Positions 8,169-17,842 are shown, counted from the first letter of the stretch. The stretch is DNA of 64,000 bases from Polaribacter filamentus (GCF_002943715.1 NZ_MQUA01000013.1:1667001-1731000); one strand, 5' to 3'. Made by a program: numbers and translations. Notes: generated by a model from the letters alone, not told the origin.

Positions 8169-9044
8169 CTAAAAATCGGCTACATATTTTGCAATTTTAG
8201 CTTGTAATTCTGTACTTGCTTTTACCAAAGGCAAACGAACTATATTTGAACAAATACCTAATTCTTGTAAAACTGTCTTAATTCCTGCAGGATTGTTTTC
8301 CGCGAAAATATAATCAACAATATCCATCATTTTAAAATGGATTTTATAAGCTTCTATGTTTTTTCCTTCCAATCCTAATTGAATCATTTCGGAAAATTCT
8401 TTTGGAAATGCTTGTCCTATAACGGATATAACTCCAGAACCTCCGGCCAAAGCAACTCCTAAAGCCAAATCATCATCACCAGAAATTATTAAAAATTCTG
8501 CTGGCTTGTCTTTTAATAAGCTGTTGTATTGCTGTTGGTTGTTCCCTGCTTCCTTAATAGCCACAATATTGCTAAAATCTTTTGCCAAACGTAAAGTAGT
8601 TGCTGGCTCCATATTTTTAGCAGTTCTTCCAGGAACATTATATAAAATTATTGGCTTGTTAGTTGCTTCTGCAATTGCCTTAAAATGCTGATAAAATCCT
8701 TCTTGAGTTGGCTTACTATAATAAGGTGCAACAGAAAGAATACCGTCTATTTCCGACAAGTTTCTTGCTTTTAATTCATTTACAACCTCTAACGTATTAT
8801 TACCTCCAATACCTAAAACCAGCGGCAAGCGTTTATTATTAGTCTTTACAATAACCTCAATAATTTGCTCTTTTTCTTCCTTAGTAATCGTTGAACTCTC
8901 GCCAGTTGTACCATTAATTACTAGATACTTTATACCATTTTCTATATTAAAGTTCACTAATTTAATTAGCGCGTCAAAATCAACAGTTAAATCTTCTTTA
9001 AACGGAGTAACCAAAGCAACACCAGTACCAATAAATTTTTGCAT
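8169..9044 (-). CDS. dapA: 4-hydroxy-tetrahydrodipicolinate synthase
   Basis: DapA condenses pyruvate with aspartate semialdehyde, the first committed step to lysine and diaminopimelate. The 291-residue sequence shows the class I aldolase barrel with GTTGES at 45-50, Tyr135 in LYNVPGRT and the Schiff-base lysine Lys164 in AIKEAGN. VISVIGQAFP near residue 205 fits the substrate-binding glycine loop. Length and motifs match the family throughout. It follows a DUF6913 gene by about 100 nt on the same strand, a pairing often seen in Flavobacteriaceae, and has its own terminator. No lysine riboswitch-like leader is visible in the short upstream gap. Confidence 0.96.
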   Translation of the reverse strand: MQKFIGTGVALVTPFKEDLTVDFDALIKLVNFNIENGIKYLVINGTTGESSTITKEEKEQIIEVIVKTNNKRLPLVLGIGGNNTLEVVNELKARNLSEIDGILSVAPYYSKPTQEGFYQHFKAIAEATNKPIILYNVPGRTAKNMEPATTLRLAKDFSNIVAIKEAGNNQQQYNSLLKDKPAEFLIISGDDDLALGVALAGGSGVISVIGQAFPKEFSEMIQLGLEGKNIEAYKIHFKMMDIVDYIFAENNPAGIKTVLQELGICSNIVRLPLVKASTELQAKIAKYVADF

Positions 9045-9143
9045 TATTTTTAATTTTTACGAGCGTAAAATTACAATTTTCAAATTGATTAAAAAGTGAA
9101 ATAATCATTTCTTACAAAGAATACACAACTTTTTATTTGAAGT

Positions 9144-9650
9144 TTAATTTTTAAGTTTTCTTAAAATTGTTAAGTACTTTTTTAGCTCTAAAAAAAAGCG
9201 TTCAGTTTCAATTGGTGTTTCAGCGATTTCTATATCATACAATTCTTGATTTACATCTGAAATACCTACCTTAAACAAAGCGTTCGATTGTAAAACTGAA
9301 CTTTCTAAAAACAAATTATTCTTATTAAAATAACCAATTAACAAATCGAAAGGTTCATCTATAAAACTCTTAAAGTCTGTTTTGTAGATATCTCCTTGCC
9401 AATTAAAATCCTTTTCAGAAAAATATTTATTACTATTTTTATTCTGAGGTCTAAAACTATAAATTTTCACATTTTTAAGATTCAGTATTTTTTCTACCTC
9501 TTCTTTTACATTTACCCATTTAGAAATTTCATCGGTTGTAATAATACCAACCGTTTTTATTTCTTTTTGACTTACAGTTCTATGAACCGCATTCTCAATA
9601 AGCTTCTTTTGAAACTGCCTTCTTAAAAAATATTTTTTAAATGGTATCAT
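9144..9650 (-). CDS. DUF6913 family protein
   Basis: This 168-residue protein matches the uncharacterised DUF6913 family found beside dapA in many Flavobacteriaceae. It has a basic N-terminus (MIPFKKYFLRRQFQKKL), no signal peptide, and an alternating alpha/beta pattern with strands such as VGIITTDE, VKIYSF and FDLLIGYF. That pattern suggests a small Rossmann-like soluble domain. No catalytic residues can be assigned. It is transcribed toward dapA with a gap of about 100 nt. The function is unknown; the genomic link to dapA is the only clue. Confidence 0.75.
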   Translation of the reverse strand: MIPFKKYFLRRQFQKKLIENAVHRTVSQKEIKTVGIITTDEISKWVNVKEEVEKILNLKNVKIYSFRPQNKNSNKYFSEKDFNWQGDIYKTDFKSFIDEPFDLLIGYFNKNNLFLESSVLQSNALFKVGISDVNQELYDIEIAETPIETERFFLELKKYLTILRKLKN

Positions 9651-9690
9651 ATTCGTAAAAGTTGGAGTTTTTTGAATTATAAAAATACTA

Positions 9691-10529
9691 TTAATTATTC
9701 TGCAATTCTAACAAAATAAATTGATTTAATTGTTTACCATAAACTTGAAAATTATCATCAGTAATTTAAAGTAACGATTTATTACCATTTGGCAATAGTG
9801 GCCAAAAGTAATCCCTTCAATATTATCAATAATCTTATCGGTTAATTGTTCTTTTACATCATCAAAATTAAAAACTACTCTTTTTTTAATTTTTTGCTGT
9901 TTTATCAAAATACGTAATTCTAATTGGTGATGATGTTTTGGCAAAAGTTGGTTCCTCGTCATCAACATTTAAAGGCGCTTCCATTGCAACCCAAAACCCA
10001 TTATTATCAACACTTTTTGAAGATGCATCAAAAGCGCCATTGTGCTTTATAGTCTTTATATTTGATAGATTTTTAGGTAACTGAAAATTTTCTAAAAAGC
10101 GTCCTTTTTTATCAGATTTAAAAACAAAAGGAAGTTTATTACTATTTATCGATCCTTCACTTACTAAATAAAATTCATTGGTTGCTTCATCCACAAAAAC
10201 TGATTCTAAATCCAATGCATTTTGCTGATAAAAATTAGTAGTTGCATCCGATAAAAAGAGAATGTCATTAAATTTAACTGCTTGTATTCTATTATCAGAA
10301 ATACTAATATCTGCTGATAAAATTCTTGGGTTTTTAGCATCATCAACTACAAAATAATACTGATTATTTGCAAAATCTACACCTGACAAACCACCAATAA
10401 TCGTATTTTTAAATTGAATAGAATCCGCTAAAACATACTCGTCTAAAAAGACCCGTTTGGTTTGCTTTGTCTTATTGCAAGACAAAAATGAAATGCAAAA
10501 AGTACCAGAAAATAAAATTTTTTAATCAT
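9691..10529 (-). pseudogene. Decayed esterase-like/phytase-like lipoprotein gene
   Basis: The region reads as one phytase-like esterase lipoprotein (PF13449 type) broken in several places. The N-terminus starts at 10529 (MIKKFYFLVLF) but must change frame to join a lipobox-like LSCNK and the main body (FLDEYVLADSIQF...GLSGVDF). The body runs to EEPTFAKTSSPIRITYFDK and stops. After a missing stretch that I estimate at about 80 residues, the family's C-terminal part resumes in another frame (FNFDDVKEQLTDKIIDNIEGITFG). One further base is lost (GGCCA for GGGCCA), then comes an in-frame TAA, then DDNFQVYGKQLNQFILLEL up to a stop at 9691. The internal deletion plus a stop codon argue for a true pseudogene rather than one sequencing slip. 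The family assignment is by motif memory. Confidence 0.75.
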
Positions 10530-10625
10530 CAAAATAGCTGACTGGAAAGAGCTCTTTTTATTGTTTTTAAAAGCTTATTTCTATAAAATAATTCACCATA
10601 AAATCAATCAAAGTAAAAAACTCAC

Positions 10626-11288
10626 TTATTTTTCATCCGAAGTTTTAACAATTATTGCTTTACAAATTAAATATTGCGCAACAATATACGTGAACATAAT
10701 ACAAATTTCATAGATTTCATTTGGATTGATAAATTTATGAACCGCAATTAAACCATCAGAAATTATAAAAATAATGGTTCCTAAAAACAACCATAAATTT
10801 ACTGTAGATTTTTCTTGAATATAATTCAGTAAAGAAATTGCGCCAACAGAAGAAATTACAACTCCGTAAATAATTACGGGGATTGTCATTTCACCTAAAT
10901 TGTCTTTTAAAAGATATAAGAATGAAAATAGAAAAACTAAAAATGGCAAGCAAACTACAAACAACTTTTGCAAACTAATTTTCTTTATAAATTTTGCTAC
11001 AATTTTGATATACAAAATATGAACTAACAAAAAAGAAGCCAATCCAAATAGAAAAAACTGATCTTTAAAGAGTAATAGAACATCACCCCAAAAGGAAAAA
11101 AACAAGGCCGAAACATACCAGAAATTAGGCTTTTTCACAGAAACCAAATAAATAATTACCAAGGTTGTTATTATAAATGGTTTGCTAATAAAGGCTAAGA
11201 AGTGATTACTTAAAATTCCAAAAATATGTAAAACAACAACTGCTAAAAAGATACTAGAAGCAATTGTTGTTTTCGTTTGTTTTGTCAT
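10626..11288 (-). CDS. YhhN family (lysoplasmalogenase-like) membrane protein
   Basis: The 220-residue protein is almost entirely hydrophobic with about seven to eight transmembrane helices. It carries the YhhN-family pattern around SALFFSFWGDVLLLF and IIFIISDGLIAV, in which two membrane-embedded aspartates (GD and SDG) are conserved. The eukaryotic relative TMEM86 hydrolyses the vinyl-ether bond of lysoplasmalogens; bacterial members are mostly untested. The start codon lies 3 nt after the stop of the large ABC permease/peptidase gene, so co-transcription is likely. A functional link with that exporter is not evident. Recognition is good, the reaction is inferred. Confidence 0.85.
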   Translation of the reverse strand: MTKQTKTTIASSIFLAVVVLHIFGILSNHFLAFISKPFIITTLVIIYLVSVKKPNFWYVSALFFSFWGDVLLLFKDQFFLFGLASFLLVHILYIKIVAKFIKKISLQKLFVVCLPFLVFLFSFLYLLKDNLGEMTIPVIIYGVVISSVGAISLLNYIQEKSTVNLWLFLGTIIFIISDGLIAVHKFINPNEIYEICIMFTYIVAQYLICKAIIVKTSDEK

Positions 11289-11291
11289 GAT

Positions 11292-14200
11292 TTAAAACTT
11301 TCTTCTATTATCGTCAGATTTTGTGTCAATTAGTTTATTGTAAGGGTCCACGCCAACTTCTGTTGGTTTTTTATCGACAATAATCGTGATTTTATTATGA
11401 ATTTGTGTAATTTTATGCTTCTCTAAATAGAGCTCAACTTCTTTCTTTTTACCATCAATTTCTTCTTCGGTAAAAATACCAATATCTATATAATCTTTTA
11501 GCGGAACGGATAAAATTGGTTTGGTAGATTCTTTTGAGGTATACGTTAACGTATCACCCACTTTTTCGCCGTAAACCATTTTCCCTTTTTCGTTATTTCT
11601 GTATTTAGAAACTTCAAACTCAATATCAACTTGATAAGTACCATTTTTTAATTTGGTTGTTTTTGCATCTACAATTCTGTTTTTATAAAGCGTGATTGTC
11701 TCAAACATATCTTTAAGTACATATTGCAAAGAATCTGGTGTAACTTCTTTAATATAGCTTAGCATTTCTAAAGAAGTCGTGTACGGTGGTTCTTGGAATT
11801 TCACCTTTTCTACATACCTTTTTAAGGCTTTGTTTAATTTTTCTTCTCCAATATAATCGCTTAAAGCATAGAAAACCATCGAGCCTTTTTGATAATGAAT
11901 ATATCCTTGTCCGTCATTATACATCAACGGTTTTTCACGCTTGCTTTCAAAAGTTCTTTGTATTAAATAACCGTCTAAAGCTTCTTTTAAAAATGTGCGC
12001 ATTTTGGCTTTCCCGTGTTGATGTTCTAAAACTTTTAAAGAAACATATTCAGACATGCTTTCTGATAACATGGTTGCGCCTAAAACATCTGCCCCAATTA
12101 CTTGATGCGCCCACCATTGGTGTGCAACTTCATGCACAGTTACCGCAAAAGGATAATCTACACCATTTTGATCTTTTTCATCTACATCAGCAATAAAACC
12201 AAAACCTTCAGAAAACGGAATTGTATTTGCAAATGATTGCGCAAACGTGCCTTGCGTTCTTGGAAACTCTATAATTCTTAGTTGTTTATGCTGATAAGGA
12301 CTAAAGTTTTTTGCATTATAAGTTAAGGAAGCTTTCATCCCTTTCATCATTCTGTCTAAATTATAATCGTGTGGTTTGTGATAGTAAATTTCTAAACTAA
12401 TGCCTTTCCACATTTCTTTTTTAACTTCATATCTTGCTGAATTAAAGGCATAAAAATTCAATATTTTACTATCCATTTTATAATGGAAGTATCTTCGATT
12501 ACCTTCTGTCCATTCTTTTTGCAAATATCCTGGCGCAATTGCAATTTGATCTTTTGATGTAGAAACCGTCGCTTCAAAATCAATCCAATCTGAATCTTTA
12601 GAGATGTACGTATTTCCTAAAGCGGTTGAATCCGTTGGCACCGGACGTAAATTATTTTTTGGTAATTTATATTTTTCACGCGTTTTATCGTCTCTTAATT
12701 CACCTCCTGCTGCATATCCTAAAGAAGGAAACATCGAAGAATTATTAATAAACGTTCCGTTTTCTACAATTGAAGATTTCAACTCAAACATCGTGTTTTC
12801 TTTACTTTTTACATGAATTGTAAGTTGTAAAGTATCTCCTGGTAGTATTTTTTTATCAAACCTATAAATATCAAAATTAAAAATAGTGTCTTCTAAAACT
12901 AATTTATTTGGTTTATTAAACACAAAGGTACTTTCTAATGAATTATGGTTCAAGAAAATACTGTCAATTGCTTGGTTTGTTTTATTAACCAAAGTGTAAA
13001 CTGCACTCGCTTTGTAGGTTTTTTTCTTCGGATAAATATGCATTTCTGCATTTACAGCTACAATTCTTGGTTGTTTGTAATTTTCGTATTTTTTATACGT
13101 TTTCTCCCATTTCACGGCATTTAATTCCGCTTGTTTTGAAGTAGAGTTTTCATCATCCGATTTTGTTTCTAGATAAATTGTAATTCCTAACGTTAAAAAA
13201 GAGACTAAAACAAGCGCAAAACCAATTTTACGTGGTGTTTTAAAACGTTGATTTGCAATATAAACTCTTTCTGCAAAGGAAGTTGGCAAACCTCTAACCC
13301 ACGTTAGTAAACTTACAATTAAAAGCAACGTTCCGCCTAAAACCCAATACAGTTTATACCATAAATATCTTGACAGTGCAGAACCATATCCATTCATATC
13401 CGAATAACTAAAACCTGGTCCTTCATTATATTTAAAGACTGATAATTCTATTCCTATTAAGGATAAAAAAGGAATACCGATGGCCAATATCAACAGAATA
13501 AAAAATCCTAAATATTGATTTTTAACCAAGGTTTGAATAAAAATTGCCAAGAATGCCCAAATTACATAGTTCAAGAATTTTAAACCAAATAATTCTTTAA
13601 TATAATGACCTATTTCAAAATCATAATAGCCTTTGTAAACTTGAAAAAGCATCCCTGAAACCATAATTACAGCCAATAAAACCAATTGCATTTTTAACAA
13701 AGCAATTAGTTTAGAAAACAATAACGTCCAATCAGGAATTGGCGTGCTGTCTACTAAATGACTTATTTTAGCTGTATTTGCTCTTTCCACTAAAATTCCT
13801 GCATACAAAAAGGTGCATAAATTAATGATTAGGGAACTAAAAATATTTCCTCCGCTTAACATTTGCCAAGTTACGGGCAATGTATTTGTGCCAAAGATTT
13901 CACCTGAGCTAAACAAAGTACCAACCAACATTAAAACACCAACCAATAGAATACAAATAAATGGCAAACTTGTAAAAATGTATTTAAAATCGAGGTTCGA
14001 TAATTGCCAAGTTGTTTTTAAGTTCTGACCAAAAGAATAATCATGTGATACTTTTGGTAAAGTAATTCTTGTAATTCCGCTAAAATTCTTCTTGGTAACT
14101 CTTTCTGATTTTACTTTTCTAAACGAAATAGAAATTGCATTCTGACCGAATTTAAAATATCTATAAACCAATCCGAAAATTAAAGATGAAATTGCCAACC

Positions 14201-14948
14201 ATAAAAAACGGTTATAAATAATTAGTTCTTTAATTGGTATTTGCAATTCATTTTGTTCAGAAACCGTCCAATATTTTGTGTAATAATCTGCAGCAGCAGA
14301 ACCAAAAGGATCTAAAATAGCTAGTAAACTTGCTTGTTCTGGATCAGAAAAGATACTTGCTATTGCTCCTTGTACAAAAAATAAAATAATAACCGTAATA
14401 AAACCTGCAGCTATATTTCTAGAAAAAGTAACAATTGCAAAAACTACAGCACCAAAAAACAAGATATTTGGTAAAATATAAATTAAGTACGTTTGCAAGT
14501 AGGTCATAATATTAAAATCGCCTACAATTTCAGAATTTGTTCCTGGAAACCTAAAACCGATGCTCATTCCGAATGCAATTACCAAAACAATGGCAGAAAC
14601 GACGGTAATTCCACTAAAAAATTTCGCAAATAAATAATTGGCTTTTGTAAACGGATAGGAATACAAAATAGTGTGCATTTCACTCTTAAAATCCCTATAA
14701 ATAGCAACACCAATAATTGACGGAAATAAGAAGAAAATTAAAATAGTTAACCCATTAAATAGACCTGTAACACCAATCGGTGAGTTTACGATTCTGGAAG
14801 AACCCGTTGTTCCTGTTATTGCATCCCATATACCTGCAGTGGTTGCAGATAAAAGTAAAGAGATTAAGAAAAATATAGAAATATAAATATAAAAAATAGG
14901 CTTGTGAAACCAGTATTTTAATTCTTGTTTAAAAATAGTTGAAAACAT
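11292..14948 (-). CDS. ABC transporter permease fused to an M1-family aminopeptidase domain
   Basis: This 1218-residue protein joins two modules. Residues 1 to about 580 contain some twelve membrane helices arranged as two ABC-2-type permease blocks (first helix YIYISIFFLISLLLSAT). The C-terminal 600 residues resemble M1 metallopeptidases. The zinc motif HEVAHQWW is at 939-946, and the third ligand is Glu963 in MLSESMSEY, 19 residues after the second histidine, as usual for this fused subfamily. The peptidase domain probably faces the periplasm. The partner ATPase gene lies 88 nt upstream and yhhN follows by 3 nt. The architecture occurs across Bacteroidota, but its substrate is unknown. It could process or sense peptides during export. 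Confidence 0.92.
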   Translation of the reverse strand: MFSTIFKQELKYWFHKPIFYIYISIFFLISLLLSATTAGIWDAITGTTGSSRIVNSPIGVTGLFNGLTILIFFLFPSIIGVAIYRDFKSEMHTILYSYPFTKANYLFAKFFSGITVVSAIVLVIAFGMSIGFRFPGTNSEIVGDFNIMTYLQTYLIYILPNILFFGAVVFAIVTFSRNIAAGFITVIILFFVQGAIASIFSDPEQASLLAILDPFGSAAADYYTKYWTVSEQNELQIPIKELIIYNRFLWLAISSLIFGLVYRYFKFGQNAISISFRKVKSERVTKKNFSGITRITLPKVSHDYSFGQNLKTTWQLSNLDFKYIFTSLPFICILLVGVLMLVGTLFSSGEIFGTNTLPVTWQMLSGGNIFSSLIINLCTFLYAGILVERANTAKISHLVDSTPIPDWTLLFSKLIALLKMQLVLLAVIMVSGMLFQVYKGYYDFEIGHYIKELFGLKFLNYVIWAFLAIFIQTLVKNQYLGFFILLILAIGIPFLSLIGIELSVFKYNEGPGFSYSDMNGYGSALSRYLWYKLYWVLGGTLLLIVSLLTWVRGLPTSFAERVYIANQRFKTPRKIGFALVLVSFLTLGITIYLETKSDDENSTSKQAELNAVKWEKTYKKYENYKQPRIVAVNAEMHIYPKKKTYKASAVYTLVNKTNQAIDSIFLNHNSLESTFVFNKPNKLVLEDTIFNFDIYRFDKKILPGDTLQLTIHVKSKENTMFELKSSIVENGTFINNSSMFPSLGYAAGGELRDDKTREKYKLPKNNLRPVPTDSTALGNTYISKDSDWIDFEATVSTSKDQIAIAPGYLQKEWTEGNRRYFHYKMDSKILNFYAFNSARYEVKKEMWKGISLEIYYHKPHDYNLDRMMKGMKASLTYNAKNFSPYQHKQLRIIEFPRTQGTFAQSFANTIPFSEGFGFIADVDEKDQNGVDYPFAVTVHEVAHQWWAHQVIGADVLGATMLSESMSEYVSLKVLEHQHGKAKMRTFLKEALDGYLIQRTFESKREKPLMYNDGQGYIHYQKGSMVFYALSDYIGEEKLNKALKRYVEKVKFQEPPYTTSLEMLSYIKEVTPDSLQYVLKDMFETITLYKNRIVDAKTTKLKNGTYQVDIEFEVSKYRNNEKGKMVYGEKVGDTLTYTSKESTKPILSVPLKDYIDIGIFTEEEIDGKKKEVELYLEKHKITQIHNKITIIVDKKPTEVGVDPYNKLIDTKSDDNRRKF

Positions 14949-15036
14949 AATTTTGTTGATGGTTTTTGGTTGATTGTTTATAGTAGCTTACTAAACAAAC
15001 GTACTTTTTAACTCTAAACTTTTAGACCTTAAACTT

Positions 15037-15924
15037 TTAAACTAAAATTGGTTCATCTTGTTTTAAGGCGATAAAATATACATCATCTAATTGCGGAGTG
15101 GCAGCTACAAAATCATCCGAAGGTTTTTCTAAAGCATGCACTCTAATATTTAATGTATTGTCTTGGTTGTAGTTTGATGATAAAATATCAAACATTTTTT
15201 CATTCTCTTCTAAATCATCTCTGTTAATGGTTTTCTTCCAAATAGCACCTTCAATTTTCTTGGTAGCTTCTTGTGGTGTTGTATGATTTAAAATTTTACC
15301 TCCATTTAAAATTGCCATTTCGTTGCATAATTCTTTTACATCTTCTACAATATGCGTAGAAAAAATAACGGTACAATTTGTACCAACTTCACGCAAAACA
15401 TTTAAAAAACGATGTCTTTCGGCAGGATCTAAACCAGCAGTTGGTTCATCAACAATAATTAATTTTGGATTGTTTAAAAGTAATTGCGCAATACCGAAAC
15501 GTTGTTTCATTCCGCCAGAATAACCAGCAACATCTTTGCGTCTAACCTCATATAAATTAGTAATTTCTAAAACTTCTTTTACAATTGCTTTTCTTTCGGA
15601 TGAGTTACTAATCCCTTTTAAAGTTGCAAAATAATCTAATAAATCTTCTGCAGACATTTTTGGATACACACCAAAAGATTGTGGCAAATACCCCAACACT
15701 TTTCTCAAAGACATATTATCATTTAAAACATCAATATCACCAAACATAATAGAACCAGAATCCGGACTTTGTAAAGTCGCAATCGTTCTCATTAAAGACG
15801 ATTTCCCTGCGCCATTAGGCCCTAATAAACCAAACATTCCTGTACCAATTTCGATACTTAAATCGTCAATTGCTTTTACGCCGTTTTTATAAGTCTTTGT
15901 TAAATTTTTAATAACTAGTTTCAT
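15037..15924 (-). CDS. ABC transporter ATP-binding protein, partner of the permease/peptidase
   Basis: This is the nucleotide-binding subunit of an ABC-2-type exporter. Walker A GPNGAGKS is at 35-42, the Q-loop in LPQSFGVYP near 80, the signature SGGMKQ at 136-141, Walker B with D-loop VDEPTAGLDP at 158-167, and the switch histidine in STHIVEDV. After the ATPase core the last 70 residues form a small extra domain (EKMFDILSSNYNQ...VYFIALKQDEP), common in ATPases paired with M1-fused permeases. The gene precedes the permease/peptidase on the same strand, so the two form one transporter. Substrate unknown. Confidence 0.94.
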   Translation of the reverse strand: MKLVIKNLTKTYKNGVKAIDDLSIEIGTGMFGLLGPNGAGKSSLMRTIATLQSPDSGSIMFGDIDVLNDNMSLRKVLGYLPQSFGVYPKMSAEDLLDYFATLKGISNSSERKAIVKEVLEITNLYEVRRKDVAGYSGGMKQRFGIAQLLLNNPKLIIVDEPTAGLDPAERHRFLNVLREVGTNCTVIFSTHIVEDVKELCNEMAILNGGKILNHTTPQEATKKIEGAIWKKTINRDDLEENEKMFDILSSNYNQDNTLNIRVHALEKPSDDFVAATPQLDDVYFIALKQDEPILV

Positions 15925-16152
15925 TTTGTTTGGTTTTAGGTTCTACTTTCTAATAAGTACAAAAGTAAGCCCTTTTGTTACATTTTTTTGTGCTTTTTTT
16001 AATAGAAATGATAAAAAATCGCATTATTTTTACATAAAATAGTGATAAATGTTTTAGATACATTTTCTTTTTTCATTTCAATCAAAAGAAAGTATGTTAA
16101 CTTACATTTTTACTTTTAAACTTTTTACATTAAAATTTTATAAACTTACATA

Positions 16153-17241
16153 ATGGCAAAAAAATCAATTTTAAATAAAAAATCGCTTACATTTCTAGAG
16201 AAATACTTAAACAATGCAGCGCCAACAGGCTATGAATGGGAAGGTCAGAAAATTTGGATGGAATATCTAAAACCTTATGTAGATACATTTATTACGGATA
16301 CGTATGGCACAGCGGTTGGAATCATCAATCCGGATGCAAAATATAAAGTGGTTATTGAAGGTCATGCTGATGAAATTTCTTGGTATGTAAATTATATTAC
16401 CGATAATGGCTTAATTTACGTTGTTAGAAACGGTGGATCAGATCATCAAATTGCGCCCAGTAAAATTGTAAATATTCATACAAAAAAAGGCATTGTAAAA
16501 GGTGTTTTTGGATGGCCAGCAATTCATACAAGAGATAAATCAAAAGAAGAAGCTCCTAAACCAGATAACATTTTTATTGATACAGGTTGTGCAACAAAAA
16601 AAGAAGTTGAAGAATTAGGAATTCATGTGGGTTGTGTAATTACCTATCCAGATGAGTTTCATATTTTAAATGGCGATAAATTTGTTTGCAGAGCTTTAGA
16701 CAACAGAATGGGTGGTTTTATGATTGCTGAAGTTGCGCGTTTGTTAAAAGAAAACAACAAAACGCTTCCTTTTGGTTTGTACATTACAAACTCTGTACAA
16801 GAAGAAATTGGTTTACGTGGCGCAGAAATGATTACACATACTATTAAACCAAATGTGGCAATTGTTACGGATGTTACACACGACACCACAACACCAATGA
16901 TTGATAAAAAAGCTGCTGGTCATCAAGAAATGGGCAAAGGACCTGTGATTGCTTATGCACCTGCGGTTCAACAAAAATTGCGTGATTTAATTACAGAAAC
17001 TGCCGAAGAAAAAAACATTCCTTTTCAGCGTTCTGCACTTTCTAGAGCAACAGGTACAGACACAGATGCATTTGCATATAGCAATGGTGGCGTTGCTTCT
17101 GCATTGATTTCTTTACCTTTAAGATACATGCACACCACGGTAGAAATGGTGCATAGAGAAGACGTAGAAAACGTAATTAAAATGATTTATGAAACGTTGT
17201 TAAAAATTAAAGACGGAGAAACTTTTTCTTATTTTAAATAA
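16153..17241 (+). CDS. M42 family metallopeptidase (glutamyl aminopeptidase/endoglucanase-like)
   Basis: M42 enzymes are cytoplasmic di-metal aminopeptidases that form large tetrahedral assemblies. In this 362-residue protein the first metal ligand sits in EGHADEISW (His71, with Asp73 next to it). Further family landmarks are the aspartate in RALDNRMGG, the catalytic glutamates in VQEEIGLRGA, the ligand in VTDVTHD, and the last histidine in RYMHTTVEMVH. Length and motif order are normal. There is no signal peptide. It begins a plus-strand run with a Nudix hydrolase 55 nt downstream; the gap contains short near-palindromic AATTACGAATT-type sequence. Peptide recycling is the likely role. Confidence 0.94.
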   Translation: MAKKSILNKKSLTFLEKYLNNAAPTGYEWEGQKIWMEYLKPYVDTFITDTYGTAVGIINPDAKYKVVIEGHADEISWYVNYITDNGLIYVVRNGGSDHQIAPSKIVNIHTKKGIVKGVFGWPAIHTRDKSKEEAPKPDNIFIDTGCATKKEVEELGIHVGCVITYPDEFHILNGDKFVCRALDNRMGGFMIAEVARLLKENNKTLPFGLYITNSVQEEIGLRGAEMITHTIKPNVAIVTDVTHDTTTPMIDKKAAGHQEMGKGPVIAYAPAVQQKLRDLITETAEEKNIPFQRSALSRATGTDTDAFAYSNGGVASALISLPLRYMHTTVEMVHREDVENVIKMIYETLLKIKDGETFSYFK

Positions 17242-17242
17242 A

Positions 17243-17293
17243 TAATTACGAATTTAAAATTATGAATTACGGATGTATAACTCGTAATTCTAA
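17243..17293. repeat. Short AT-rich semi-palindromic intergenic repeat
   Basis: The gap between the M42 and Nudix genes holds AATTACGAATTT, then TTATGAATTACGG, then CTCGTAATTC. These are alternating direct and inverted versions of one ACGAATT-type unit. Similar low-complexity spacers are common in Flavobacteriaceae. I assign no function. Confidence 0.4.
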
Positions 17294-17296
17294 AAT

Positions 17297-17842
17297 ATGG
17301 ACGAACTACTAGACATACTTACTCCTGATGGAAAACTTACAGGAAAAACAGCCTTAAAATCTGAAGCGCATAAAAACGGTTGGTTTCATGCAACTGTGCA
17401 CATTTGGTTATTTACTTCGGATGAAAAAATTCTGCTTCAAAAAAGAGCGCTCACAAAGAAGGTATTTCCCGGAATTTGGGATATTTCTGTGGCGGGCCAT
17501 GTTGGCGCAGGTGAAGCTATTTTAGAAGGTGCTAAAAGAGAAGTTTTTGAAGAAATTGGTTTGAAATTAGAAGATAAAGATCTCCTCAAAATTGGGACAA
17601 GAATTCATCAAGTTACGCATGAAAACGGAATTCAAGATAACGAGCATCATCATGTTTATGTCGCTGAATTAAAAGTTCCTGTTTCAGCATTAACCATGCA
17701 GGAAGAAGAAGTTGCAGGTTTAAAATTGTGGAACTTGACAGTTTTAAAACAAACAAAAAACCTTGAAAACGTTTTGCTTTCAAGGTTTCATGAGTATTAT
17801 TGTTCAGTATATAATGAAATTATAAAAATTACATCAAAATGA
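17297..17842 (+). CDS. Nudix hydrolase
   Basis: The protein carries a complete Nudix box from Gly67 to Gly88 (GHVGAGE, then REVFEEIG), which binds the divalent metal and hydrolyses a nucleoside diphosphate linked to another group. The N-terminal part (DILTPDGKLTGKTALKSEAH, then WFHATVHIWLF) matches the YfcD/isopentenyl-diphosphate-isomerase-like branch, so an IPP isomerase-like fold is possible, but the substrate is unknown. At 181 residues it is full length. The C-terminal coding region (17758-17788) contains an 11-bp inverted repeat, which is odd for coding DNA. Its TGA overlaps the next ATG (ATGA), indicating translational coupling with the following gene. Confidence 0.88.
   Translation: MDELLDILTPDGKLTGKTALKSEAHKNGWFHATVHIWLFTSDEKILLQKRALTKKVFPGIWDISVAGHVGAGEAILEGAKREVFEEIGLKLEDKDLLKIGTRIHQVTHENGIQDNEHHHVYVAELKVPVSALTMQEEEVAGLKLWNLTVLKQTKNLENVLLSRFHEYYCSVYNEIIKITSK

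Noticed and set aside
11786..12196. 136-codon open frame on the plus strand
   Set aside because: It lies antisense to the well-supported M1 peptidase domain, and its translation has no recognisable composition or motif.
15001..15036. AAACTTTTAGACC/TTAAACTTTTAAAC low-complexity spacer (similar at 53700-53735)
   Set aside because: Simple AT-rich repetition near stop codons without stable pairing; too degenerate to call a repeat family.
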